Notes: generated from the letters alone by a model not told the origin. DNA of 64,000 nucleotides from Sulfurospirillum diekertiae (GCF_002309535.1 NZ_CP023275.1:2480001-2544000); one strand, 5' to 3'. Shown: positions 34,623 to 44,157, counted from the stretch's first letter. Numbers and translations: made by a program.

Positions 34623-35597
34623 TTACATGTAAAGTGGATATGCCTCAATTTTTTCATGCAGTTTATGGGCTAAATAGTAATGCGCATAGCCAAGTTCGCT
34701 CAAAATCAACTTCGCTTCTTCAAGGTATTTTTGTTTTTTTGCTGCATCCCAATGTTTGGGAGGTACACCCAAATTGGTAATGCGATCGGCAAGCTTGACC
34801 AGTGCTACGCAGTTTTGACGCTTTTTCAGTCGCTCAAGACTGTCTCGCATCTGCGCCTCTTTAGAAGGCAGGGTTTTATCTTTGGTAAGCGCTTGTACCC
34901 CTTTGGCGATCACTTCACGATTGCCTGCTAAAAAACTCTCTTTGGTAATTTGGGTGGTTGTATCTTCATTGACATCATGCAAAAGCGCGCACGCAATGGC
35001 AACATTGTTTTCATCGAAACTCAGTGGTTCCATATAAAGAGCGTTAATCACTTCACTAGCAACACTTAAAAGGTGCATCGAGTAAGGCAAGCCGTGTGGG
35101 GTTTTTTGCTCACCGTGCGCGAGAAGGGCAAACGCGAGATTTTCTTTAAAAAAATCCACACTAAAAAGCTCTTTAGGCAAAGACTCTTCACTGCGTTTGA
35201 CCTGTGGTAATGATGGTTTTTTATCTTTTTCGATTTTGGCATAGTGTGCCTCTTCCTCATCCTCGCTGAAGAAAAACAGATAACTGCCTTTTTCACAGAC
35301 AAACTCCAACTCTTCAAAACGCTCATGCTCACCAACAGTGGCATAAAGGTTTACATGTAAAATCTTTGTGAACATTTCACTCGGAGAATAAGGCATTTTT
35401 GCAGGGGGAAGTGGAATGCTGTCGAACTTAAAAAACTCAAAATAGCCCAAAGAACCACCCGCAACATGAAAATTAATGGTGAGGCTTTTAGGTTTCCCCT
35501 CTTTGAGATAAACAATTTCGATGAGCGCATGCAGCGTATAAAGACCGATGACTTCACACCCTTCAATGTCGTTTAAATAAGCCCATTTTTTATCCAT
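34623..35597 (-). CDS. HD-domain phosphohydrolase
   Basis: A 324-aa protein with an unrecognised N-terminal half (about 1-150) and a C-terminal HD domain of the RelA/SpoT hydrolase kind: a histidine in HGLPYSMHLLSVASEV, HD in CALLHDVNEDT, and the later KLADRITNL. It may hydrolyse a nucleotide such as (p)ppGpp, but the synthetase domain is absent. The TTTACATGTAAAGG palindrome right before the gene provides its ribosome-binding site. Confidence 0.8.
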   Translation of the reverse strand: MDKKWAYLNDIEGCEVIGLYTLHALIEIVYLKEGKPKSLTINFHVAGGSLGYFEFFKFDSIPLPPAKMPYSPSEMFTKILHVNLYATVGEHERFEELEFVCEKGSYLFFFSEDEEEAHYAKIEKDKKPSLPQVKRSEESLPKELFSVDFFKENLAFALLAHGEQKTPHGLPYSMHLLSVASEVINALYMEPLSFDENNVAIACALLHDVNEDTTTQITKESFLAGNREVIAKGVQALTKDKTLPSKEAQMRDSLERLKKRQNCVALVKLADRITNLGVPPKHWDAAKKQKYLEEAKLILSELGYAHYYLAHKLHEKIEAYPLYM

Positions 35598-35625
35598 AAG
35601 TGACCTTTACATGTAAAGAGTGTAA

Positions 35626-35832
35626 CTACTTTTTACAGAGTTCATCAAACCATGCGTCATTTTCAGAGGAACGGTTCATTTTAGAGCGTAAAAGCGTTTC
35701 GCGTACTGAGACCAAATCGTCTAATTCTAAGAACTCTAACATTGAAAAGGAAGAAATTGGAGCATTTGGATCAGATTCTATCAATTTTTCGATTTCTTCT
35801 ATAAGTGCCATTTTATCGGCATTCTCTGGCAT
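35626..35832 (-). CDS. Small conserved-looking protein of unknown function
   Basis: A 68-aa acidic protein starting MPENADKMALIEEIEKLIE; the ATG at 35832 has AAAGG eight bases upstream, whereas a longer frame to 35970 has no site. It is predicted mainly helical, with a C-terminal ENDAWFDELCKK. I do not recognise a family. It is encoded just before the HD-domain gene on the same strand, with 28 bases between, and may share its transcript. Confidence 0.6.
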   Translation of the reverse strand: MPENADKMALIEEIEKLIESDPNAPISSFSMLEFLELDDLVSVRETLLRSKMNRSSENDAWFDELCKK

Positions 35833-35926
35833 ACATTGACCTTTCGTTAACAAACTATGACTCTTTTTATTGTATAATACCTTACATTTCATGCAGATTA
35901 GTTTCTGTAACTTATAAGGAAAATGA

Positions 35927-36646
35927 ATGAAAAAACACATTTTATGGTTAGTTGCGCTTCTTTCTAGCACACTTTTTGCCGCAACAGACGCACAGATTGT
36001 TGAACACTTTAAATCAACGATTCAAGTACCCAATATTACCATTGAAGTTGTCTCTCGCAAAAGCGTTGATGGCATTGATGGCATGGATTTCGTGACTCTC
36101 AATCTTACCGATGGAACACGTTCACAAAAACTCAGTATCTTTACCAAAGATGATTTGATTTTCCCTGATGTTATCAGCATCAAACAAGGCGGAAGCATCA
36201 AAGAGATGATGGAGATGGCAGAGCTTCAGAAAAAGCTTTCAGCAATCTACAAAAAAGAGGAAAAGAAAAATATAATCTCTTTAGGTAATGATCCTAAAAA
36301 AGATACCTTGGTCGTTTTTACCGATCCTGAGTGCCCTTACTGCAGACAAGAGCTTGCTCAAATCGAACAAAGACTTACAACTAATAACCTTAAGTTGATT
36401 TTCACACCGGTTCATGAGCGAAGCTCTCTTGAAAAAGCAGCTGTTATCTACACGGAAACTGCCAAAGTCAAAACCGATGCAGAAAAAATCAAAATCTTGA
36501 AAAAATACTACGATGAAAACATCAAATTTGATCAAAAAGTTAGCGATGCTGAAGTCGCTCACATTGATGAACTTAAAAACAAATACTTTGGTGCTGGCAT
36601 CAAAGGCGTTCCATTCATCGTTAAAGAGAAAGAGCTTTTAAAATAA
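35927..36646 (+). CDS. Periplasmic thiol:disulfide interchange protein, DsbC/DsbG-like
   Basis: A 239-aa exported thioredoxin-fold protein with Sec signal peptide (ILWLVALLSSTLFA), an N-terminal dimerisation-type region and the active site DPECPYCRQELAQIEQ near residue 127. The cis-proline loop is KGVPFIV near the end. The CPYC centre is closer to isomerases than to DsbA (CPHC). It diverges from the small protein at 35626-35832. Confidence 0.85.
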   Translation: MKKHILWLVALLSSTLFAATDAQIVEHFKSTIQVPNITIEVVSRKSVDGIDGMDFVTLNLTDGTRSQKLSIFTKDDLIFPDVISIKQGGSIKEMMEMAELQKKLSAIYKKEEKKNIISLGNDPKKDTLVVFTDPECPYCRQELAQIEQRLTTNNLKLIFTPVHERSSLEKAAVIYTETAKVKTDAEKIKILKKYYDENIKFDQKVSDAEVAHIDELKNKYFGAGIKGVPFIVKEKELLK

Positions 36647-36704
36647 TCTTCGCCTTTCTATCCCGCTTCTAAAGGCGGGATAACTCTAGTTCAAAGAGGT
36701 TTGT

Positions 36705-37844
36705 ATGACAGAGATTGCCCTTTTTGCGTGCATTGGTGTGTTACTGGCTTCTGCTACAACTCTGTTTATACTTCTTCAAAATCAAAAAAAACAAACAATA
36801 CCTCAGAATGTTGCCTCTTTCGATGATATTTTTCAATCCATTCCCCTTCCCTTTCTCTACAAAAAAGAGAATAAACTTTATTACAATAAAGCGTTTGAAA
36901 AAGCGTTTGGATCTTTTTTGAAAGCAACCATAGATCATATTAGTACACTTCCAAAAAGTGGTGAACACCCTCTTCTACTCACCTTTGACAACAATATACC
37001 TAAGCAAACAACCGTTCATATGTCAACCCTCTTTGATGCTCAAAATAGTATTATAGGCTTTGCAGCACTGATAGTTGACATCTCAGCACTGCATAAAAGC
37101 AAAGAGCTTCTTTTAACGCAAAAAGAGAGATTGGAACTTGCGCTTGAAGGAAGTGATGAAGCTTTTTGGGATTGGGATATGAAAAGCGACGATGTCTTTT
37201 ACTCTCCAAAATGGAAACAGCTCATGGGCTATCATGAGACTGAAACCCCTTCAACACTCTCCTCATGGCTAAATTTAGTCCATTCTAAAGATATGGCTTT
37301 GGTCAACGAACGTCTTAAAGCGCACTTGGATGGTCATAGCGAATACTTCATGGTTGATCATCGCATTCGTCAAAGTGAACCTCTTCGTTGGGTGAAAGTT
37401 CGTGGTCGCGTCATTCGTGGGAAAAATGATCGCAATATCCGTATGGTTGGTATTATTCGTGATATAAGCCAACAAAAAGCCAGTGCCGCTCAAGAAACTA
37501 TAGAACATGAACGGTTTATCGCTTTTGTGGAGCATATTCCCGCTCCCGCCTTTATTAAAAATGCGCAAGGGAAGTATCTTTATATGAACCAAGCGTATCA
37601 AAAATTTATCGGCTTCAAAACATGGAAAAACAGAAATGCTGCCGATATTTTTGACTCTCATACGGCAGAAGAAATTGCCGAAACAGACCGTCTTTCTCTT
37701 TATGAAGGAATCGTGACACACGATATTAGCTTACCGACGGCAGAGGGAGCTAAGAGTTATTTTCATCTTTATAAATTTGGTATTGAAAGCGAAAATGAAA
37801 AATTACTCTGTGGCTTTGGTATTAACAAACCGTTCAAAGAGTAA
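36705..37844 (+). CDS. Membrane-anchored tandem PAS-domain protein
   Basis: A 379-aa protein with one N-terminal membrane helix and three PAS-like parts: a degenerate one (about 38-130), a clear PAS/PAC (about 140-260, EGSDEAFWDWDMKSDDVFYSPKWKQLMGY...MVGIIRDISQQKA) and another (about 270-375, FVEHIPAPAFIKNAQGKYLYMNQAYQKFIGF). No kinase, GGDEF or methyl-accepting domain follows, so it must signal through partners, perhaps the two-component pair encoded next. Confidence 0.8.
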   Translation: MTEIALFACIGVLLASATTLFILLQNQKKQTIPQNVASFDDIFQSIPLPFLYKKENKLYYNKAFEKAFGSFLKATIDHISTLPKSGEHPLLLTFDNNIPKQTTVHMSTLFDAQNSIIGFAALIVDISALHKSKELLLTQKERLELALEGSDEAFWDWDMKSDDVFYSPKWKQLMGYHETETPSTLSSWLNLVHSKDMALVNERLKAHLDGHSEYFMVDHRIRQSEPLRWVKVRGRVIRGKNDRNIRMVGIIRDISQQKASAAQETIEHERFIAFVEHIPAPAFIKNAQGKYLYMNQAYQKFIGFKTWKNRNAADIFDSHTAEEIAETDRLSLYEGIVTHDISLPTAEGAKSYFHLYKFGIESENEKLLCGFGINKPFKE

Positions 37845-37861
37845 GTGTATTATTTGACAAG

Positions 37862-37935
37862 ATTTTGGGCAGAGGTCTTCTCCAGCCAAAAGTCTTGGCA
37901 TAGCAAAGACTTTTGATACATGCCCCTATAAAATC
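37862..37935 (+). promoter_or_regulatory. Hairpin-containing leader upstream of the OmpR-type regulator
   Basis: AAAAGTCTT-GGCATAGCA-AAGACTTTT forms a 9-bp stem-loop, enclosed by GGCA..TGCC. It may be the terminator of the PAS gene or a diverged member of the hairpin repeat family (ends in TTGATACAT, somewhat like the GTATCAAAT tail), but the match is weak. Confidence 0.4.
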
Positions 37936-37951
37936 ACGATAGGACAAAACC

Positions 37952-38632
37952 ATGCAACCCAACCTTTTGATGATTGAAGATGATGTCGAACTTGCAGAAA
38001 TTTTATGCAATTTTTTAAAACGCTACAACATCATCGTCACCAACTATGAAGACCCCTATCTAGGCATTAGTGCCCTAAGCCTCACCAAATATGACCTGCT
38101 GATTTTAGACCTTTCTCTGCCCGGGATGGATGGATTAGAAATTTGTAAAGAGGTTCGTTCTAAAAGCGATATTCCTATCATCATCTCCTCTGCTCGTAGC
38201 GATTTGGAAGATAAAATCATAGGTTTAGAGCTGGGAGCAGATGATTATTTGCCCAAACCTTATGAGCCCAAAGAACTTTATGCACGCATTATGAGTGTAC
38301 TCAGACGCTATAAAAAAAGTCACTCTACCTGCGAAGACGTCTCATCATCTGCCCTTTTACTGAAAGAAGAGAGTCATACTATTTTATTTAACAACACCCC
38401 GCTTACACTCACCCCTGCCGAGTACGATGTCTTAGGTCACCTCATCAAAAAAAATAACTGTGTTGTTTCTCGAACGGAACTCCTCAATAGCACACTTAGC
38501 CTGAACGAAGATAACGAAAGCAGAAGCCTTGATGTTCTTATTAGTCGCATCCGAACCAAATTAGGAGAAAGTTCTAAAGAACCTCATTTTATTCACTCGG
38601 TACGTGGCATCGGTTATAGGCTTCAAGCATGA
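37952..38632 (+). CDS. OmpR/PhoB family response regulator (ArsR-type)
   Basis: A 226-aa regulator with receiver domain (MIEDDVEL, phospho-Asp in LLILDLSLPGMDG, K in DYLPKPYEPKEL) and an OmpR-type winged helix ending SLDVLISRIRTKLGE...HSVRGIGYRL. It overlaps the kinase gene by 4 bases. Gene order and kinase type match the acid-response ArsRS-like pairs of Campylobacterota; the regulated genes are not visible. Confidence 0.9.
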   Translation: MQPNLLMIEDDVELAEILCNFLKRYNIIVTNYEDPYLGISALSLTKYDLLILDLSLPGMDGLEICKEVRSKSDIPIIISSARSDLEDKIIGLELGADDYLPKPYEPKELYARIMSVLRRYKKSHSTCEDVSSSALLLKEESHTILFNNTPLTLTPAEYDVLGHLIKKNNCVVSRTELLNSTLSLNEDNESRSLDVLISRIRTKLGESSKEPHFIHSVRGIGYRLQA

Positions 38633-39861
38633 GATGGTATCATTCGATTATTACGCGTATTACGCTTATCTTTGCGCTCGCGCTTATCGGCATTGGCGCT
38701 ATCTTTTTTTCACTCACCATGCATGAGCGAGAGACCAATCTAAGACGCATGCACGATTATTCGCATCTTGCTGTGCGTTCCGCCATTGATCCTTCCACCA
38801 AACAACTTGATTTTAGTAAACTTGATGAAATGGGCTTTATTCTCGTAGAAGATAAAAAACTTCGGGAGAAGCTTCTTTCCTTGCCTAAACCGCCTCGTCC
38901 TTTTCCTATAATCAGACAAATGGAAGAGAAGATGCGACTGGGGCTCGATGTCATTCCTTATGGCATTCATATCTATGCTATTTTACAAAAAAGAAACGAT
39001 GAGCCTGTGATCTTAGAAGTGCCTTTTGAAAAAGAGGTTTTTCCTCAAATTCTTTTTCCATTCCTCACCTTTGCCTTTGTGATTTTCCTTTACATTGGCA
39101 TTATTCGAAGTATTCTTCCTCTTAAAACGCTCAGGGAGAAGATCAAACACTTCGCTAATGGTGATTATGACATTACATGTAATAGTACGAAAAAAGATGA
39201 AATAGCTATGCTTGCCAACGAATTTGAAAGTGCCGTCATTAAAATAAAAGCGCTGCGTGATTCACGGCAACTCTTTTTGCGTAACATTATGCACGAGCTG
39301 AAAACACCGATTACCAAGGGAAAACTTGCCGCTGAGATGATCGAAGATGCAACCTACACCAAGATATTGCAAAATGTTTTCAAACGCCAAGAAGCTCTGT
39401 TAGAAGAGTTCTCGCGCATTGAAAAATTAAGCTCAGATGAACTTAAACTGGAGATCAAACACTATCACATCGAAGATGTGGTAGACTTTGCGCTTGATAT
39501 TTTAGATGATAAGCAAGAGAACATTACATGTAAACTCACCCCCGTGGAACTCAATGTTGATTTTGAGCTTTTTGGTGTAGCACTGAAAAATCTTTTAGAC
39601 AACGGCGTTAACTACGCCACAGACCACCATGTCTTCTTGTGCAATGATGCTAAAAGTATCACCATTTCCAACAAAGGTCCTGACTTGGAGTTCTCACTAG
39701 AGCGTTACGCAGAGCCTTATTTTTTAGAAGGTAAAAAACAAAAAAGCTCCCGTGGACTTGGTTTTGGTCTGTTTATCACCTGGCACGTCATTCGGTTACA
39801 TGGCATGAAACTTGCCTATAAACATGAAGGCGATACCAACTATTTTTATATTTACATGTAA
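38629..39861 (+). CDS. ArsS family sensor histidine kinase
   Basis: A 410-aa inner-membrane kinase: membrane helices near 10-30 and 145-165 around a periplasmic sensor, then a HAMP region (LKTLREKIKHFANGDY), H-box FLRNIMHELKTPITKGKLAAEMI, N-box LKNLLDNGVNYA and a shortened G-box SSRGLGFGLFITWHVI. These are characteristic of the ArsS kinases. Three TTACATGTAA palindromes lie inside or at the end of this gene. Confidence 0.88.
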   Translation: MRWYHSIITRITLIFALALIGIGAIFFSLTMHERETNLRRMHDYSHLAVRSAIDPSTKQLDFSKLDEMGFILVEDKKLREKLLSLPKPPRPFPIIRQMEEKMRLGLDVIPYGIHIYAILQKRNDEPVILEVPFEKEVFPQILFPFLTFAFVIFLYIGIIRSILPLKTLREKIKHFANGDYDITCNSTKKDEIAMLANEFESAVIKIKALRDSRQLFLRNIMHELKTPITKGKLAAEMIEDATYTKILQNVFKRQEALLEEFSRIEKLSSDELKLEIKHYHIEDVVDFALDILDDKQENITCKLTPVELNVDFELFGVALKNLLDNGVNYATDHHVFLCNDAKSITISNKGPDLEFSLERYAEPYFLEGKKQKSSRGLGFGLFITWHVIRLHGMKLAYKHEGDTNYFYIYM

Positions 39862-39882
39862 CGTTAAGAAGGAGAGAAATTT

Positions 39883-40503
39883 ATGGCATATTCAGTGGGT
39901 ATTTTTATCTTTGACAATGTTGAAGTCCTTGATTTTGCAGGTCCTTATGAAGTTTTTACCACCGCGTCACGTGTCTTTAACAAAACGGCTTCTTCTCCAG
40001 AGAACCTTGCTTTTGAAGTCTTCACCGTTGGGAAAACCAAACAATCCATTTATGCAAGAGCTGGGCTCAAACTGCATCCTGATTATTCCATTACTTCACA
40101 TCCAACACCCGATCTTTTACTGATCCCCGGTGGCGTGGTCACCAAAGAGCTTGAAGACAACGATATCGTTTCATGGATCAGAAGTACCTCGTCTCATACC
40201 ACGATCACCGCTTCTATCTGTACGGGTGCGTTTTTACTCGCAAAAGCTGGACTCCTAGAAAGCAAATCCTCAATAACCCATTGGGAAGACATTGACGATC
40301 TTCGTGCCATGTTTCCCACTTTACATGTAAAAGAAAACAGGCGCTGGGTCGATGAAGGAAACATTGTCACATCCGCAGGCATTTCAGCAGGCATTGATAT
40401 GAGCTTGCATCTTGTAGAACGCCTGATGGGAAGAGAACTTGCTCTTCAGACCGCCAAACAAATGGAATTTGACTGGATACAAAATGTGCCACTGCTCTCA
40501 TAA
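39883..40503 (+). CDS. DJ-1/PfpI family protein
   Basis: A 206-aa class I glutamine amidotransferase-like protein. The nucleophile elbow is ASICTGAFLLAKAG with the cysteine, a glutamate in FAGPYEVFT, and SITHWEDIDDL. This subgroup resembles isonitrile hydratase/transcriptional-regulator amidase domains, without a DNA-binding part. AAGGAGAG precedes the ATG. Substrate unknown. Confidence 0.87.
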   Translation: MAYSVGIFIFDNVEVLDFAGPYEVFTTASRVFNKTASSPENLAFEVFTVGKTKQSIYARAGLKLHPDYSITSHPTPDLLLIPGGVVTKELEDNDIVSWIRSTSSHTTITASICTGAFLLAKAGLLESKSSITHWEDIDDLRAMFPTLHVKENRRWVDEGNIVTSAGISAGIDMSLHLVERLMGRELALQTAKQMEFDWIQNVPLLS

Positions 40504-40580
40504 ATACACTCTTTTAAGCTCATATTTTAACTAGATTTATATAATACGCTTGTTTGTTTTAGAATCGCTGCAAGGAGTGT

Positions 40581-40895
40581 ATGATACTCAACCATTTATA
40601 TACGCTTACATGTAAAGAAGGGGCACGCTTTTGTGTGAGACTCAGCGATGCGTCACATCCCATTTTTCAAGCGCATTTTCCTACAAATCCTATTCTTCCT
40701 GGGTTTATTTTACTTGATTTAAGCGCAGAAATTTTGGGAATTGAAATTGTAAAAATTCAAAAAGCAAAATTTTTAAAAAATATTACGCCTCTTAGTGTGC
40801 TTTGGTTCGACACGCAAACGCATGAAAAAACACTCAAAATTCGTGTCACACAAAATGAACAAAAAGTAGCAGAACTTACGTATGAAAAAAGATGA
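40581..40895 (+). CDS. FabZ-like hotdog dehydratase/thioesterase of the aryl-polyene-like cluster
   Basis: A 104-aa hotdog-fold protein, first gene of the rightward cluster operon. The catalytic-type histidine is in QAHFPTNPILPGFILLDLSAEIL; the usual FabZ Glu position is Asp here. Similar small proteins (ApeI-like) occur in aryl polyene clusters and act on the growing ACP-bound polyene. The start follows AAGGAG. It overlaps the glycosyltransferase gene. Confidence 0.78.
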   Translation: MILNHLYTLTCKEGARFCVRLSDASHPIFQAHFPTNPILPGFILLDLSAEILGIEIVKIQKAKFLKNITPLSVLWFDTQTHEKTLKIRVTQNEQKVAELTYEKR

Positions 40896-41589
40896 TATCG
40901 TTGTTGTGATTCCCACGTACAATAATCCTCTTACCATTGAGAAAGTGGCACAAGACGTTTTAGCACACGGGTATGCTTTGATTATTGTGGATGATGGCTC
41001 TGAGATCAACGTAGCTGACATCATTCCAAAACCGCATGAAAAACTCACGATTATCAGGCACCTAACCAACCAAGGTAAAGGCGCTGCCATCATGGCAGGT
41101 GCTCACGAAGCTCAAAAACGCGGGTTTGACTCCTTTATCAGCCTAGATGGCGATGGACAACATCTGGCTTCTCAAATTGAAAAGATATGCGACGCCTGTG
41201 ATGGTAAAGATCAAATTATCATCGGAGCACGTAACTTTGAGATCAACGATGTTCCCAATGGCTCCAAATTTGGCAGATGGTTTAGCAACTTTTGGGCCTG
41301 TTGGGACACCGAGCAGAGTATTACCGACTCGCTTTCTGGATTTAGACTCTACCCCACTTCCATCCTAGACCTCATCATCCAAACCAAACGGTTTGACTGG
41401 GAAATGGAAGTGCTTGTCAAACACGCATGGAAAGGTCGCCTCATCAAAGAGGTGAGCATTGAATGCTATTACCCTACCCCAGAAGAGAGAGTGAGTCACT
41501 TTAAAAAATTTTGGGATACCGCGGCGATTGTTATGGTACATGTCAAACTTTTGCCGTGGAAATTTTTTCTCAAGAAAAAGTACCAATGA
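40882..41589 (+). CDS. Family 2 glycosyltransferase
   Basis: A 235-aa GT-A enzyme with VVVIPTYNNPLTIEKV, DDGSEIN, the DxD motif in SLDGDGQH and the acceptor-side LIQTKRFDWEMEVLVKHAW. Dolichol-phosphate-mannose-synthase-like glycosyltransferases of this kind are usual in aryl polyene clusters, where they are fused to or beside an acyltransferase. It overlaps the next gene (acyltransferase) by 4 bases, so the pair mirrors that arrangement. Confidence 0.88.
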   Translation: MKKDDIVVVIPTYNNPLTIEKVAQDVLAHGYALIIVDDGSEINVADIIPKPHEKLTIIRHLTNQGKGAAIMAGAHEAQKRGFDSFISLDGDGQHLASQIEKICDACDGKDQIIIGARNFEINDVPNGSKFGRWFSNFWACWDTEQSITDSLSGFRLYPTSILDLIIQTKRFDWEMEVLVKHAWKGRLIKEVSIECYYPTPEERVSHFKKFWDTAAIVMVHVKLLPWKFFLKKKYQ

Positions 41590-42452
41590 ACACGAAACAG
41601 CGAGGAAGCGGCTGGAGTATCAAACTCGTTTTTACCTTTTACAGACTCTTTGGCTACACGTTTATCTATTACCTAATGTATCCTGTAACCTTTTTCTATT
41701 TTTTAGTTGCTGGCAATGTCAAAGAGGCACTCAAAGATTACTATGCACATATCAACCAGCCATTTAACAACGGAATCTATTTTGAACACTTACGTCACTT
41801 TGCAATCACCATGTGTGACCGTTTTGTCTCCAAAGTGAGCCCTCAAGATTACACCTTTGAGATAGACAATAAAGAAGCGTTGATGAACCATCTTCATCAA
41901 GGTGGCATCTTGCTTTTATCGCATTTTGGCGGTTGGGCGAGTGCTGGTAACTGTTTTTCAGATCTTAAAATCAACATTGTCATGCAAGAATCACTCATTG
42001 CACCCATCAAGTGTATTGAAGACAACCTCGAAACCAAAAATCCACATCTCAACATCATCAATCTCTCCAAAGGTGGAGTGTATGTCACCATGAAAATTGC
42101 TTCAGCACTTCTCAATAACGAAATTGTAGCGATGATGGCAGATCGTGCAACGGAAGCCAAAAACAGAGAGTTTGTCACTTTTTTTGGCAAAAATGCAGCA
42201 TTCAATAAAAACCCTTTTAGCATCGCTTATAAAACCGAAAAACCGCTCATGGGTATTGCCTTTAGTTATCAAAAGCCCCAACATTACCGTATCGAATTTA
42301 TTGAAATCACCATGAACAAAAACAACCATACAGAAGAAGAGATACACAAAGCCATGCAAACTTATGCCGATTTTTTTGCATCGCATGTTCGTGCGTACCC
42401 TAATCAATGGTTCAATCTATACCCTTTTTGGAAAGAGGAAGTACCTTTATGA
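41586..42452 (+). CDS. LpxL-like lysophospholipid acyltransferase
   Basis: A 288-aa membrane-associated acyltransferase beginning MNTKQRGSGWSIKLVFTFYRLFGY. The motif-I region is GILLLSHFGGWASAG: the histidine (H113) is present, but the acidic residue expected four positions further in HX4D/E is Ala (A118). ADRATEAKNREFVTFFG resembles motif III. It may attach the polyene acyl chain to a lipid anchor. The start overlaps the glycosyltransferase stop (ATGA) and the end overlaps the reductase start. Confidence 0.83.
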   Translation: MNTKQRGSGWSIKLVFTFYRLFGYTFIYYLMYPVTFFYFLVAGNVKEALKDYYAHINQPFNNGIYFEHLRHFAITMCDRFVSKVSPQDYTFEIDNKEALMNHLHQGGILLLSHFGGWASAGNCFSDLKINIVMQESLIAPIKCIEDNLETKNPHLNIINLSKGGVYVTMKIASALLNNEIVAMMADRATEAKNREFVTFFGKNAAFNKNPFSIAYKTEKPLMGIAFSYQKPQHYRIEFIEITMNKNNHTEEEIHKAMQTYADFFASHVRAYPNQWFNLYPFWKEEVPL

Positions 42453-43138
42453 AAAAAGTTTTAGTCACAGGAGCAACCGGTAGTCTTGGCGAGGCCATTG
42501 TGCGCTATTTTGCCAAAGAGGGTTACTTTGTGTATATCCACTACAAAAGCCACAAAGAGAAGGCTCTTGCACTGCTTGATGAGATCAAACATGGGGAGAT
42601 TCTCCAATTTGACATCACACAAAAAGAGGAAGTGAAACTCGCCTTAGAATCTTTACATGTAAACGTGTTGGTGAACAATGCAGGCATCACCAAAGATAAG
42701 CTTTTTTTCTTTATGGAAGACGAAGCGTGGAGTGATGTCATGGATGTTAACCTTAACAGCCTTTTTTATGTTACCAAACAAATTCTGCCAAATATGATCA
42801 AAGAAAAAGCAGGCTCCATCGTCAATGTCTCCTCCATTTCTGGTCTCGTAGGAAATGTGGGGCAAGTGAACTATTCAGCTGCAAAAGGTGGCATCATCGC
42901 TTTTACTAAGGCGCTTTGTGCGGAAGTAGCACGCTATAATATCAGAGTCAATGCCGTAGCGCCGGGTGTGATTGAATCTGAGATGGTTCACGCTGTGGAT
43001 AAAAACATCACCGATCTGATTCCCTGTAAACGTCTCGGTCGTCCCGAAGAAGTCGCTGAAGTCGTCTTTTTTTTAGGCGATAAAGCAACCTATGTGAATG
43101 GTGAAGTGATCAATATTAGTGGAGGAATGGTAAGGTAA
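42449..43138 (+). CDS. FabG-like 3-oxoacyl-ACP reductase
   Basis: A 229-aa short-chain reductase: NADPH motif TGATGSLGEAI, NNAGITKD, catalytic Ser in NVSSISGL and YSAAK. In the cluster it would reduce the beta-keto group made by the ketosynthase (ApeQ-like). The N-terminus overlaps the acyltransferase end, and its TAA shares a base with the next ATG. Confidence 0.92.
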   Translation: MKKVLVTGATGSLGEAIVRYFAKEGYFVYIHYKSHKEKALALLDEIKHGEILQFDITQKEEVKLALESLHVNVLVNNAGITKDKLFFFMEDEAWSDVMDVNLNSLFYVTKQILPNMIKEKAGSIVNVSSISGLVGNVGQVNYSAAKGGIIAFTKALCAEVARYNIRVNAVAPGVIESEMVHAVDKNITDLIPCKRLGRPEEVAEVVFFLGDKATYVNGEVINISGGMVR

Positions 43139-43671
43139 TGCATATACTTTTTTCGTTTTTATACGCACCCATCGTTGTGGTGCTCCTTGGTTATTTTGAT
43201 ATTAAAACTGTCGCTATAGGACTCTTTGGCTTTGGTGTTCTTTGGCTTTTGAGTCAAAAAAAACGCGAGATCAAAACCACAATTTTTCCTCTTTTTTACA
43301 TGGCGGTAGCACTAGGAGCCTATTTTTTAGATGACTTTTTGGTGCTCAAATTTCTACCCCTTTTGATTTCTTTGGCATTTATCTTTTTCTTGATTGCAAG
43401 CTATTTTGATAACGACTCCATCATTTTACACTTTGCGCGCAAAATCCATAAACGTTCTCTTAGCGTCGCAGAAGAAGCATACGTCAACCGTTCAACGATT
43501 TTTTGGATAGCCCTTGCAAGTGTCAATATCCTTTTACACGTTAGCATACTGCTTCTTAAAAATGACCACTATTGGATTATGTACTCTTCCTTTGGCTGGT
43601 ATTTGGTTTTTATCCTAGGCGGCATTGTGCAGTTCTTGCACCGCCATTTTATCTTTCTAAAACGGTTGTGA
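43138..43671 (+). CDS. COG4648-type membrane protein of aryl polyene clusters
   Basis: A 177-aa protein with five or so membrane helices and the segment KRSLSVAEEAYVNRSTIFWIALASVN, which I recognise from the predicted membrane protein (ApeG-like) of aryl polyene operons. Its role is not known. It is directly coupled to the reductase gene. Confidence 0.75.
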   Translation: MHILFSFLYAPIVVVLLGYFDIKTVAIGLFGFGVLWLLSQKKREIKTTIFPLFYMAVALGAYFLDDFLVLKFLPLLISLAFIFFLIASYFDNDSIILHFARKIHKRSLSVAEEAYVNRSTIFWIALASVNILLHVSILLLKNDHYWIMYSSFGWYLVFILGGIVQFLHRHFIFLKRL

Positions 43672-43674
43672 TCC

Positions 43675-44157
43675 ATGAAAGTCATCGTTTTAGGCTGTCT
43701 CTTTTTTCTGTCTCTTTTTGCCAATGACAGCGCTGCTTTCAAAGAGACACGCTACCTCTATGCGCTTGATAAGAACGTCACTTTAGAGGGGTATATCACT
43801 TTTGGAGAGCAAAATATCGTCATCGAATATGTCAAACCTGAGCCTAAAGTCTTGACCTATTTTGAAGAAAAGCTCACCATTCAAGATGCCAAAGGCTATC
43901 ACGTCATTGATGCGCAAAGTATGCCTTCTCTGAACTATTTTTTTATGATTATCAAAGCGGTTCATGATGAAAACACACTCTTGCTCAATTCCTTTTTTGA
44001 TGCAACAACACAAGGCGATGAGACCCTCTTAACCCCCAAAGGCGTAGCGGCGGAAGTGCTTGAGGAAGTGCGTATTGTACGGCATGAAAAGAAGCTTCAC
44101 TCTTTACATGTAAAGATTAAAAACGGCGATAGGATCACCATTGAAGTTCTGGACTAA
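43675..44157 (+). CDS. LolA-like outer-membrane lipoprotein carrier
   Basis: A 160-aa secreted protein: signal peptide (IVLGCLFFLSLFA), then FKETRYLYALDKNVTLEGYITF and IEYVKPEPKVLTYFEEKLTIQDAKG, the LolA-type beta sheet. Aryl polyene clusters carry such a protein (ApeL-like) to move the lipidated product across the periplasm. It overlaps the exporter gene by 17 bases. Confidence 0.8.
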   Translation: MKVIVLGCLFFLSLFANDSAAFKETRYLYALDKNVTLEGYITFGEQNIVIEYVKPEPKVLTYFEEKLTIQDAKGYHVIDAQSMPSLNYFFMIIKAVHDENTLLLNSFFDATTQGDETLLTPKGVAAEVLEEVRIVRHEKKLHSLHVKIKNGDRITIEVLD

